In this document: one piece after another, positions 1 through 11,860 of the stretch
Position numbering within the stretch: the stretch's first letter is position 1
Layout of the letters: every line of letters begins with the position of its first letter
Source of the DNA: Auanema rhodensis
Lineage: Eukaryota > Nematoda > Chromadorea > Rhabditida > Rhabditidae
Assembly: GCA_964057225.1 (NCBI GenBank)
Contig: OZ059896.1
Span: 11,098,001-11,162,000 of the forward strand
Direction of reading: 5' to 3'
Length of the DNA: 64,000 nucleotides
Notes under the pieces: model-generated
Databases searched by the model: none
Told to the model about the DNA's origin: nothing
What the model saw: only the letters and a program-made list of their open reading frames with translations
Program-made: the position numbers and the translations under genes

Positions 1-1323
1 TTGTGGTCACACGTGCCTTTAGCCTGTTTGGGTCACAAAAATCGTTGAAACTGTTTCGTTTCCCTATCTCCTCTCCCTCTCTTTCTTTCTCTCCGTTTGC
101 ACATGTACAGCATTTATTCTCTTTTCTTCATGCAAATCAGTAAATTATATAAACCATAAAGATGAATTAACAAACATCTTTATGAATATATAATTATTTT
201 TTTTAAATATAATGTAAAGTAAATTAATTAATTAAAATGAAGATTTTTTCTTTCTTTCATTTATATTATTAATGGTTAATTCATACAATCATTTATTCTT
301 TTGGAATAATTTCAAATATTCTGTCATTCAGCAAGAGGTTCTCTCTCTTAGTTTTGTTATATGAAGTCTAATGTCTATTTGAATTTACTTGCTTTTCCTA
401 AAATGACATATTTACGATGTGATGTCTCCAATGCCCTAACCTCTTCTTTGTTTTCTATGTTCGTCTCATCTCTCCTCATTATCCATTTTCTATTCCCTTT
501 TCTCCCAACAGCTACTACAGCTTGCCTTTTATAGCGAACAGTTAACGAGCCTACGACTCTCATGTTAACTAAGTGTTTTATTTTTATTTTCGAAAGTAAG
601 TAAATGCTTACAACTTTCTAATATGAAATAGAAATTACTTTGACTGTACTCTGTTTATCCTTACTTTTCGTTTTATCTGATATTCTGAAATTCTGTTTAA
701 AGTTACGTTGCTGCAAAGAAAAATTTGTTAGATTTTGGAAAAAGAAGTTTAACTAACCCAAAAATTCGTAAAGGCTGTTGGGCTTGTTTAAACTGACTGC
801 AGTTGCAAAACGACCTTGTAGTAGTTATTCATCTATTTGGAAAGAAAATATATTCACCCCTTTGATCGCTTTTCTTTATTTCTTTCACAAATACTCATAG
901 CTCGTCTTCATCCTGCTTTTCCATTTTATTTGACTGCTTTTGCACTGTCAAATAGCTTTGGTTTTTCGTCGTCAGCAGCCTCATCAACATCATCATCCTC
1001 GCAGCGAACCATCTTCGACGTCACCAGTATTCTGTTTCTCATTCCTTTTCATTCATTGAACATATTCAATCCCCTCGTTCAGTTTTTCTCTCATGCTTAC
1101 CATCTATACTCTCCATTGTATTTACAGTCTCTAACTGTAGCTATTATCCCCCCCCATCCCCTGAAGAAGTCAGTTCCTCTTTCAGTTTCTGGATTGAAGA
1201 TTGAGTCAGCAAAACCGAAAAACGACTTGTCTGTCCTACTCATCTTAGCCAACATAGTTAAAAATGCGTACATACATATATGCGCTTATATGTTCAAGGA
1301 AAGAACATTTTTACGAGACTGCT

Positions 1324-1395
<72 letters not shown>

Positions 1396-1396
1396 T
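1324..1396. repeat. (TCA)n trinucleotide microsatellite
   Basis: About two dozen near-perfect TCA/ATC units. In the three + frames this reads as poly-His, poly-Ile or poly-Ser and on the - strand as poly-Met, which explains several spurious open frames over it. A second, shorter CAT run lies at about 5570-5601. Confidence 0.95.
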
Positions 1397-2009
1397 TCTT
1401 CATCAATAGCTGTTTGCAGGGTTTATTTTTGCCTCTTATACCAAGATCATGGAATTTGTAGTAAAACATGGCTATTGGACTAATTCTCTCGTATTCACAA
1501 TTTTTACACAACATTAGCCAATATAAATTCAACCCGGCTTGATCTGAACATCTGACGATGATGAAGGGCAAGAGAGGTGGACTCGTGCTGTTATGCACCA
1601 GCTGCCAACATATCCTCAAAATTAAAGTAAAACTATATTTCTCTACAAGTTCTATGAAATGATTTTTTTTCTCTTTCTTTTTCATCTTAAACATCCATAT
1701 ATTCTTGGCTATATCTTCAATTTGTTTGAAACTTGTCTCCTACGTCGTCGTTAACTACCACGTTCAGTAGAGACGTAGAGCAGACTCTGCTGTCTCATGC
1801 CTGGCCTCTCTGCTACTAAACATAAAAAACAGGAGGGAGAAAGAATCGAATAGTAGAGAGAAAATTATAAAGATAGATGAGAGTATAGCAAGAAAGAGAA
1901 CGAGAGCGAGAAGCTCTTAACTAAGAGCCCATGTCATAGCTAAAACCAGATTTGGCAGTTCCGGAATCGAAATATGGTCATTTTTTAACGTTGAAAGTAT
2001 TATATATTA

Positions 2010-2047
<38 letters not shown>

Positions 2048-4075
2048 CTATATATAAATTCGAGATTAGTTATTACTGATAAACTGTAATACTATAATTC
2101 TGATTATTTACCTTCCTTTTTTTACCTAACTATTACCTTTCAACAGAGTCAAATGAATAATCAACCATTCGCACTCATCTCAAATCAGGCCAACCAACAA
2201 GCCAGGTCTAGTCTCTTTCAATTTGGAGATCAAATCATATGAAAGGAAAAAGAAAAAGAGAGAGACAGTTGGGGGATGTGTGGGAGTATAGCCTATCCTA
2301 TCCTAGTATTCCTCTTCTTAGATTATACTAGATATGTTGCCCATAAAGGAGGACAGAACGGTCTATGGGCAAGCCTAAATGTTCTCAGAGATTATATCAA
2401 ATGAGGAGAGTAACAGATATAAACACACTGACCAGATACTCGCCTCCTTCTAAACCTCCTCCTCCTTTCCCTCTATTTCTCTGGCATACTCTTACCATTT
2501 TGTGATCTCTCATTTCAGTTACGGCATTGATCAGACCTCTATTGCTGTCTCTCTCATTTCATCTCTCTTATATTCATTCACCAATTCCTCATCTCTCATT
2601 TGCTCTCATTTTCTTTACCACCCTCTATCTCTCTCCATATATATCACGTTTGACACGGGGACACGCTAGCGCCACAATTATTCTTGTACATCGATTGATC
2701 TTACTTCTCAGATCCTCTTCTACTCCTCCCCCTCTCTTCCTCTCCACCTATCCCGTCAAATCCATTTATATCCATGTTATTCTGTGTTCATACCTTTTAT
2801 GGTTGTTCACATAAGACAATTACATCTCTTTAATTTTATTTATAAAACATTTAATTTGAATATTCTTTATTAATTAAACTTAATTATATGATATATCTTC
2901 ATATATTACTAGTATTTTCATGATATATTGCATAGTAATTCTGAAATTTGTTTGAAATTTGCTTGAATTTTGAAAAAAACGGTAACGGAATATTTGAAAA
3001 TTCCCTCTCTCTGTAGTTCTATAATCTATTCAGAAGGTAAGTTGAACCTTCTTCTCATGGCTCTTTTTCCACTTTGCTCAACTTGCAATCGATGTCATTC
3101 TCGTTCCTCGCCTCTCTTGTATCCGCTTCCAGTCACCAGGTTGTGTTTTATTCTAACCTCTCAACTACCCCCTCCCTATCTCTATTTCTCTCATCCTTTT
3201 CATTCTACTTTCCAAGTATCTGACCTTTACTTGGCAAGTTTTGAAACATATTAGTCAATGAGTCTCCAACTATTGGAATAGAAAATGACAAAGATATAGA
3301 TATAACTAGTTGAACTAAAAGTAAAAAAATTGACACATAGTAAAGAGTTTGCATAAATGTTTTTCCCATTTCACCCTCCCAAAAGAAAAATGAATAGATG
3401 AACAAGCTATTTCACACCTTGTCCTTTACTAATTAGATATCTAACTTGTTTTTAAAAAAAAATTTTCTTTTAATTTATTTGTCTTCTTGACCACACAATA
3501 TGTTAAGATTAAATCAGTTTAATGTTTCTCTCGTTACACATTCAAGAAATGCTCAAGTTTCCAGTAGAAGAACAAGAAAATTTTACCTTTTAAGCTTAAA
3601 AACATTTTGAATATTTCTTAACTATTAATATTTTGTATCTTTTCTAACCCTCTCATGATCAGATATAATCGATATTTTCGCGCCTGAATATTTGAACGCA
3701 ACGCCAGTTCGGCCTCCGTTGTCCCTTCATTGTTTGCAAATGGAAGTCACTGATGCTCTCTTTCTTCTTCACCGTTTCTCTACTCTTATTTTCTCTAATT
3801 CTCTTTATACAAAGTAATGAATGTTAATCTATAACATCTCTCATTACCTTCCCCTATTTCGCATAGGGTCGTCCTCCTCCTATGCTCTCTCAATCTATCT
3901 GTTTCTGTCTGTATGTCTGTTGTCGATTGGTCTCCTCTTCGCCTTATGTATATGAAAAAAGAGAATATGAACGATTGAGAAACAAATGAGAAATAAGGAG
4001 AATAATCGAGCAGTGAATGAGTGATTGAATGAACAGTTAGCTTGTAATCTAGTTCGTGGGCGAACATTAAGCTTT

Positions 4076-4078
<3 letters not shown>

Positions 4079-4116
<38 letters not shown>
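4079..4116. repeat. (CT)n microsatellite
   Basis: Uninterrupted CT dinucleotides over almost 40 nt within the pyrimidine-rich upstream region. Similar but impure CT tracts occur at about 9823-9870 (+) and a GA tract at about 10200-10233. Confidence 0.95.
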
Positions 4117-4119
<3 letters not shown>

Positions 4120-5570
4120 ATCATCTCACCTCATGATCAACTATGTGTTTCATGATTCAGATCACTGATTTCATAATTTATCTGAATATACATATATTCC
4201 ATTATCTTAATAAAGTTCTTATGTAATTCTTTCATTATTCTCATTTTCTGCTAACAATCAGTTGATCTATAAGCAGGACTAAGTACATGCTAAGTGCCTA
4301 GCTCTGTTTTCTCATTTATCCTCCCATATTGGCAGTTCGTCTTGTGGCTACAGGAGTAAAGAAGCAGCTACGCCATGTTCCATGGTTCCAAAACATCTCA
4401 TAAGATTTTTTCGGATAGAAATTAGTAAACAGTTTTAAAACTGCTACTGCTACTACTAAAATTGAAGAGATTCGTTAAAACAGTGACCCGATTTTTCGAT
4501 TAAATCACCTGGATGTTTTTCCGACTAACTGTCAAACAACAACATCATAGTTATTCCTTCATCATATTTATTTCTTTTTTGCATTGCTTGGAGACGAGAC
4601 CGATCATCATGTCGCCGTCGACGTCATCAGCATAGTCGCTTCGTTTTTCTCTACTGTTTCCAATTGTAGCGTACATGTTCCATTCATCTCATACTCTCTC
4701 ACGGTCGTCTTCTCTTCAATCATCTATATCATTCCCCCATTTCTCGTTTTAGTCTTTTCTGCCGAAAAGGAAGTCGGCAGGCAAAAAACGTCTGTTGCTG
4801 TCCCAAGAGCTGGTTCGTTGTCGTCCGCGTGCCAGTCGATCCTTTCCCTTCAACTGTCTTATGCCATGGCCCTATCTATCAGTCTTTTATTCGCTTTCAA
4901 CCTCCACTTTTCACTCTCACCCCATTCTAAACATACAATCTTTCAGTTTTCCTATCCTTTTTCCGTCATCTACATCACCTTCTATTGCAATTCGGCTGAA
5001 CAGTAAAGATGTTGTGAATCTACTGCTCAATACGTTCATGACTCAAATACTTAGAAAGTCCTAGCTTATTATCATTCGTCTTCAGCTATCATTTTCTTGT
5101 TGTTAGTGCATTCTATTCGTTCTCGATGTTACTACTCGTAGTCGTACTCATTGATGTCGATTGCAGTTAGCGACATGTCGTACCACTATCTATAGATATA
5201 TAACAGTTAATAATTTTCAAATAAAAACTGAACATAGATATTTGAATATTCCTTCTTTTTATCGTTATTATCATCATCTTGCGTCTTTTTTTTTCAAATG
5301 CACCATCTTGTATTATTTTGTTCCAACTCCATTCCATGTGCCACTTACATGTTTTTCTTACTAACATCAAACAGCCCCACGAGCAACACACATACACACA
5401 GCACAAGCAGTTGATCCATTTGTGTGTTTCGTTCTCTGTGTATGTACGTATGTCTCCCTCTCTCTCGTCTTTTCCTTCTCTTCTCGACAAGGCTTTAGCA
5501 ATCTGAACATATTGATTTCCTCGACACGCACTGTTCATAGCCTCTTCCCTACCATCCCATCCTCCCTCAC

Positions 5571-5602
<32 letters not shown>

Positions 5603-6400
5603 ACAACATCATACACTCTACTCTTCTACTAATTCCCACACTTAAGCAACCATCTCGCTATCCTCCGATTCTTTTCTCTATTCGTTAACTGAACAAACGG
5701 TCAGCAGCATAGTGTACATCAAACATTTTCACCTCTTTCTCAATCAGTTAGATGACTTTACCCTTACCCAATAAAGTTTTTCCTATAACCCGTTTTCTCC
5801 AGAAATCAACTAAGACTACTAACGAATATCTATCTCTACATGAACTTTCCCTCCCTTTTCATCTAAATTAGTTTCTTGTTTAGTTTCTTCACCAACTATA
5901 TCTGGCTTATATGTTTTGAATATTTATTTCTACTCTTTAAATGATTATTTGCAGATTACTACTCCATTTCCAAAACTGTTTCTTAATGTTTTCGTCATAA
6001 TCATGAGATCATGGTGAAAGTGTTAGCCCATGCTTATTTTTATTAATTTTTACGTAAACACCTGCGTATATCTTCGAGTTTTAAAGATTTTCCTTTTTTT
6101 TTTCATACCCTGATTTATAATTAATCTTTTTTTATATATATAGATAGATATAGACAGCTATCATCTGTTATATAGCTATCTATATAAGCCTTTCTAGTAG
6201 TTATTGCAATGACTAACCGGTAAAGGTGGTTTCGATCGTGAAAAGCAGTCGTCTTGTACAATTGTTTTTCTAATATAGTATAAACTTCTTGCAGTAACAT
6301 AATGCTTGACTGGCGGAGCTGTCGCTGTATGCTTCTTCTAAAACATTTGAGCATTAAGTTCATCTATCCTTTGAATTCTTATTTCGTTCTAGTGAACATC

Positions 6401-6404
<4 letters not shown>

Positions 6405-6437
<33 letters not shown>
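6405..6437. repeat. (TA)n microsatellite
   Basis: Uninterrupted TA dinucleotides. Comparable TA runs occur at about 2017-2045, 11159-11195, 13559-13580, 21577-21608, 46770-46797, 58692-58719 and 58900-58934. Confidence 0.95.
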
Positions 6438-6438
<1 letters not shown>

Positions 6439-9400
6439 CTTTTTCGTTTGCTATTTCTCTATCAGACTTGTGAACTATCATATTTTCTTATCTGTTTCAT
6501 GGGTTTGTAGAAGAGCATGGAATATCATGCGTACGTCCAGTAGTTTATCCTGTTACCATGATCTCCCACTCCACGTCTCTGCTCTTTTTAGTTGAAATCA
6601 TGAAATGCATGAAGGGTTCATGTGTGTATTTAAAATGCTGTTCAGATCTTTATATTCTTTTCCAACTTCACAGTATTTCGTCTTCCGTTTTTTCTCGTTT
6701 CTCTTTCTCCTCAATATTTCTCATCTTGTTGCTCTCTTTTCTTCCTCCATTTCTTCCTATTACTGCTGGGTTGGTTGCAAAACATGGCTTCTTTGCTTTC
6801 TCCATGTTGTCTCACAGCGCTAGGCCAAAATAGACTTATTATTGCCTGCTGATCTGACATCGCCAACTGGAAAAACAGAAGGCGCGAAACGACAACGACA
6901 TTGCTGAGAGTAAATTTGGAAGAGTGTTGGGTGGCCTCTTTTTACTTTTTACTCTTCCCTTTTTCTTTTTTTTTCTTTTTTCATTTTTTGTCATTTAACT
7001 GTAAATAATATTATTTTCCTATTTTCTTATAATTTATCAAGCATACTATCCCAACGTCCTATTATTATTCTTTCATTATTACTTTTTTTTTATCGCTAAA
7101 ATCTTGTCTTGACGATCTTTCTCAATCTAGTAACTTCAGCGAGCTGCTAGACCTCTCTCTATCTCTATATGAATTTCAAAAATTAGAACAAAAGCAGATA
7201 TCTGCTCACATTCGTCTTAATGTATTTGCTTGGAAAAATTGATTTATTATTTTTTTTTGAGACCGAAGAGGCAGCCTTCCGTTTTTTCTTATTTATTGAT
7301 ATTTCGGAAGAAATAAAATGAGGGAGAAGACAATGACTAAACTATACACGCATTGCATTCAATACATGCTAGCTTAAAAATACTAGCTTTGTTTGAAAAA
7401 TCTTAATTTATGGCATCTAATATACCTTAGATTATTTATATAAAGAAATTGGTTTTTCAGATTTTTTTTTCTGAGAACATATTAGTATTGTCATATCTTT
7501 TCAAACTTATCCGATTTTTGCCTTCTTACTAAATTTAATTAAGCTATACGCTTTGCGAAGTCGGCATTTTGAAAGTGTTCTTCTCAATGTTATTTTTCAT
7601 CTAACTATCCGTATGCTTCTTTCCCTCTCCTAATGTATGTCGTTTGTTCAGAACGAAAAAAAATGCGTAAAACAGAGGGATAGAGAGTGAAAAAAGTTTT
7701 TATCTTTTCTTCTTTTTCTGCTTCTCATCGGTATTGTAAGTAAATTGAACTTATGAGTCTGCACATCGAACCCTTACCATTAGAATGAGAAACAAGCAAA
7801 TAATGTATTTGACATTTTCTCAATCATCAATCTTAAAGATTATAAATTTTGAGAAAAAAAATTTTTTTTTCAAAAATTTCTTCAGTTATTTCAATTTCAT
7901 TGCTTATATTATCTGCGCTGTTTTTTTCGTTTGCTGTCATTCCAACTAAAAAGGCTCTATTTCATCGTTTAGTCTCTACCCATATCCACTATACATATAT
8001 AAATCTTTCAGCTTTGAATTGAAATAGTATTCTAATTTCTAACGTCAAACATCCGTGGGCACTTGAGAGATGAAGCTTTATTTCATATAGTGCAGTTGAT
8101 GATGACTGGTTGAACTTTCAATTGTTTTTCATATTTTTCTTTTCGGAGATTTTGGATTGGAAGAAAAAAAAATTCAATCTGCTACATTTTTTCTTTCGTT
8201 TATCACATTTTGTATTTCAATACCTTTTGGTATGATATGGAATATAAGCGTTTTTTGTCCTTTTTTGGTGCATTTGTCAACTGATTGAATTTGATTCTTC
8301 GTATTTTGCTATTCTACATTCTTCTTTGTGATATCTCGTATCTTCTGTACTTTTTAAGGAAAGAAAAGCAAAACGAAAATATTAATTTAGCCATCTTAAA
8401 TCTTTGAATTATTGAAGGGGGGGAGGGGAGGGTGGTAAGCTGCAGTATAATGATTTCATCTTGTAGTTTAAAAAATATTGAACGAATGTTGTATATGAAT
8501 AGTTTTTTTTTTCTTTCAAGAGGCAATAACCCACGAGAATGCCAAGAAGAAAAAAAACTGAATTATTGTATTACAAAGGTCCGTTAAATAGTATTCCAGC
8601 TTCATATCTATATTGATTTTTCTCAAAAAGCTTCCCCCTTTAACATTATCTGTTAGCTGTTTTTTTCGTGTTAATGGAGATTGGTTAATTCTATATTTTA
8701 TCAAACTATTCAACATCCTATCAACTCTTATCAGTATGTTTCCTAATATTGTTCATCAATTGATTTCAAGTTTTCCATTACTTTTTTTCTACTCCAAAAA
8801 TATTTTTTAATACTCGTCTTTATTCCGGAAAAAAAAAGAGTTTAATCAACAGCACCTTGCCTTTTTTTTTTGCTTCAAATAAAAATAAAAGGAAGCTTAT
8901 CATTTTGCTATAATATTCATTATTTAGAAAGATTTTTTGATTATGTTCATTGAAAAATAGGCTTTACGTTGTTTTATTTTACGAGAAAAAATAGAAAGCG
9001 ACGGCTCACAGCAAAACAATTTGTGTATGACTATGAAAAGTTGTCTAATTTTTGATCTTCATCATTGTCTCATTAAATTTTTGAAAACAATGTTCAAATT
9101 TTGTGATATAGTTCCTACCAAACTGAATGCTCATTTTCAGTTTTTTTTGTTCATATCAAATACAACGTACCCCCTCCCTTCCCCTCCCCCTCTAGCATCT
9201 ATACTCCTGTATTTTCATGATAGTAGCCTGATAGCTTGTATTCGTTTACATACTTTGTAGCAACTAGAATTTGAAGAGAAATATTGAATTTTGCATATTA
9301 TTTGTAGTGCTTAAAGATATCTCATCTGTTTCAAAAGGTTTCAAGTTTTGATTCAATTGAAAAAAACTATAGATATATTGATCAAAAAGGTGCAGACCTA

Positions 9401-11155
9401 CTAGTTGCTGTCAGATGTTGTTCGATAAAAGGTCGTTGCTTTCTTTACAAAGGACAAACTGAAAAGCAGCAGAGAGGATTGAGATAGTGAAGGATGTATA
9501 TACAGATTTAGGATAAGCTTGTGACTTATTCAACTTAAGTTATATGAGAGAAAGAAAGACAGAAGTTGGAATGTTGAGGAAGACAGAAATGGAGTAGATT
9601 TGCGAATATGAAATAAAGCGGAGACATTGAGAAAAGTTTTTAGTTTTCTTTCTTATAAGCGTGCCAGATACAGATTTTCTCGAAGACTTTCATTCTTAGT
9701 ATCATACGTATTAAGGAGTTATATGTAAATTTAGCAATTATGAAATGTATGATCAAGCCTCTTCTCTAGTCATCTCTTGCTCTGCCATATACATTTCTTC
9801 AAATCAATTGTTGGCGCTTTTCTCTCTCTCCCTCTCTCTCTCTCTTTCCCTCCCTCTCTCCCTCTCTCTTATTCTTTCTTTTCTACTCCTGCACTCAATT
9901 TGGTCTTTCTTTTCCTTGTGCTGCTTGACGAGTTGGGTGGCTGGTGGACTAGCATCTTGTTGGTTTAAAGTCTGCCCTTTCTGCACCTCTCTATCTCGCT
10001 CATTCTTTTAACATGTTTTTTTCTCTTGGTTTTTCCCGAAATCACCTAAAATACGAAATAAAATTAAGAGGCATGATGTTTCTTTTTGTTCCATTTTTAA
10101 GAAAAAAAAATGAAAATATTCAAAAAAATTATTATTATTAAAAGTTATGTATGTTTGATCTTTAAAATATTATGCATTTACCAGAACAATAAAACAAACG
10201 AGAGAGAGAGAGGGAAAGAGAGAGAGAGAGAGTAAGAGAAATAGAGTTAGAGAAAGATGGAACAAGAGAGCACTAAGTGTACCTCCCTGATGTTGTTAAT
10301 CAATCCACCATCTCATTTGCCTTTGCCATTTTCCGTTTTTGTCTACCCACCCTCCAATCTCTGTTCTCGTTTTTTCCCATCTGCTTGCCTGGGAGGTTTT
10401 TCTGTTTTCGCCTGGTCTCGCATTCCACATTCCATGTATCACAACTACCAGCAAAAGACAAGAAGTTAACTATTCTTTTCTAATCTATTATTGAACGATT
10501 TATAGTTCACTAAATTTCATTTTTCAAAGCTGTTAGCTGTTGCTTCATTTATTGATATAAACTAAAGTTTAAATACTTAATAGTGATAATCTTAGATCAG
10601 AGAATAGAAGTAAAAATTTAGTAAAAAAGTTTTTTAATGAGCAGAATTATTGGTATGAAACTAAAATGGAGCATCTTTATAATTAAGATTAAAGCTATAT
10701 ATTCTGAAATAATATGTTTGAGATCATGAATCCATCGTTCTTTTGTTTAGGTTTTTTTCCATTTTATATTATTGATTCTATGACGGATACAAGTATAGTT
10801 TGATAATAATGTTCTTTGAATTTCGGTACCAAGTTCTTTTCTTTTCTTTTTCTTCTTCTTTGTATCGTTTTGATTCTTTTTTTTTGAGGATTTCTATAAA
10901 ATATATTGAATGGTCATCACTGCTTGTCATTTCAAGGCTCAATGCAAAGAGTGTTTCCTAACATTTTTTGAGCTGATGTCAAAACACCTAGTAAAAAATA
11001 ATTAAAATTGCGCTATCTAGTAACTTTTTGTGAAAAAAAACAAGCATATTGTTTGAAATAACAACAATATTTTTTTTGTTTGAAGTTCAACATGTCTTGT
11101 ATTCGAACCTCGCTGAATTTAGTTCCAACTGGGCTTGAATTATTATTATTATTTT

Positions 11156-11199
<44 letters not shown>

Positions 11200-11860
11200 T
11201 ATTTTATCATCCTTACGCTAGTCCAAATTATTCTCTCACTTGTTCATTTTTCTTCTACTTAATCTAACATGATCCGTGTTTCAAACTATTGCTTCGATTC
11301 CAGTCGTTGCTAGGACACAACAGCTTCTATTTTTCTTTCACCCCTCCCCTCTCTTCTCTTTGCCTCTTCTCTCTCTTCCTCCCAGTCTCTTTATTATTGT
11401 TCAAGCAGTGCATGTTTACCAGATGAAAAATGTTTGGATCCTCTAACAGAATGAACGAGTTAAGAGTTGAAGTATAATAGCTTATCATCTACTATTTAAC
11501 TCTCAAAATAATTATGTATCATCTTTTCTTTTCTCTTTTCATTTATTTTTCTTTTCATTTTGTACAATTTTTTTTCATTTTTTCAACTGAAAAAAACTAC
11601 TTTTTTACAATTTTATTATTTACCATTTACATATATTTATACTAAAAAAATTATTTCGTTGCCATGCATGCCTCGCGTATCGCCTTCATCCGTTTTTATT
11701 TCATTTGTTCTTCTTGTTACTACGTTCTTTTTTTGTTTGAACCTTTCTGCTTGTTTTATCCAACTAATTTTAATCAAAATTAATTTTAAATTTGAAAAAT
11801 ATCTCTTTATTCGTTAAGTTATATATCATTTGTTTTACCTGAAATATTTTCAGTGGTACT

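Larger units (their letters stand above)
1..11853. other. Long pyrimidine-rich upstream region without a convincing gene
   Basis: I see no gene here that I can support. The + strand is rich in C and T throughout, with repeated tttctctctc runs, and carries many microsatellites. Islands of higher GC occur near 770-830, 1730-1830, 4300-5000, 6820-6950 and 9400-9490. The longest open frames (837-1409 and 4584-5006, both +) are made of Ser/Leu/Phe/His-rich low-complexity residues read from CT-rich DNA. They lack family motifs and splice structure, so I do not call them genes. As the region lies directly upstream of the ZMIZ gene and is pyrimidine-rich on that gene's sense strand, it may hold its promoter, 5'UTR exons or first introns; that is inference. 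Confidence 0.6.

Noticed and set aside
837-1409. 190-codon plus-strand open frame ending in poly-His
   Set aside because: Low-complexity Ser/Leu/Phe composition from CT-rich DNA and a TCA microsatellite; all three frames and the minus strand are open over the repeat; no motifs or splice signals.
1769-1800. Near-palindrome AGCAGACTCTGCT
   Set aside because: Loop of one base, too short for a stable hairpin; may be a protein-binding palindrome but without support.
4584-5006. 140-codon plus-strand open frame
   Set aside because: Hydrophobic, Ser-rich composition typical of pyrimidine-rich DNA; an overlapping frame is also open; no family resemblance.
5167-5616. 149-codon minus-strand frame with poly-Asp
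   Set aside because: Poly-Asp comes from the CAT repeat at 5570-5601; no other protein features.
11080-11140. tRNA-like boxes on the minus strand (AGCCCAGTTGG and GGTTCGAATAC)
   Set aside because: The two boxes are only about 15 nt apart, too close for a tRNA, and no acceptor stem or anticodon arm can be drawn.
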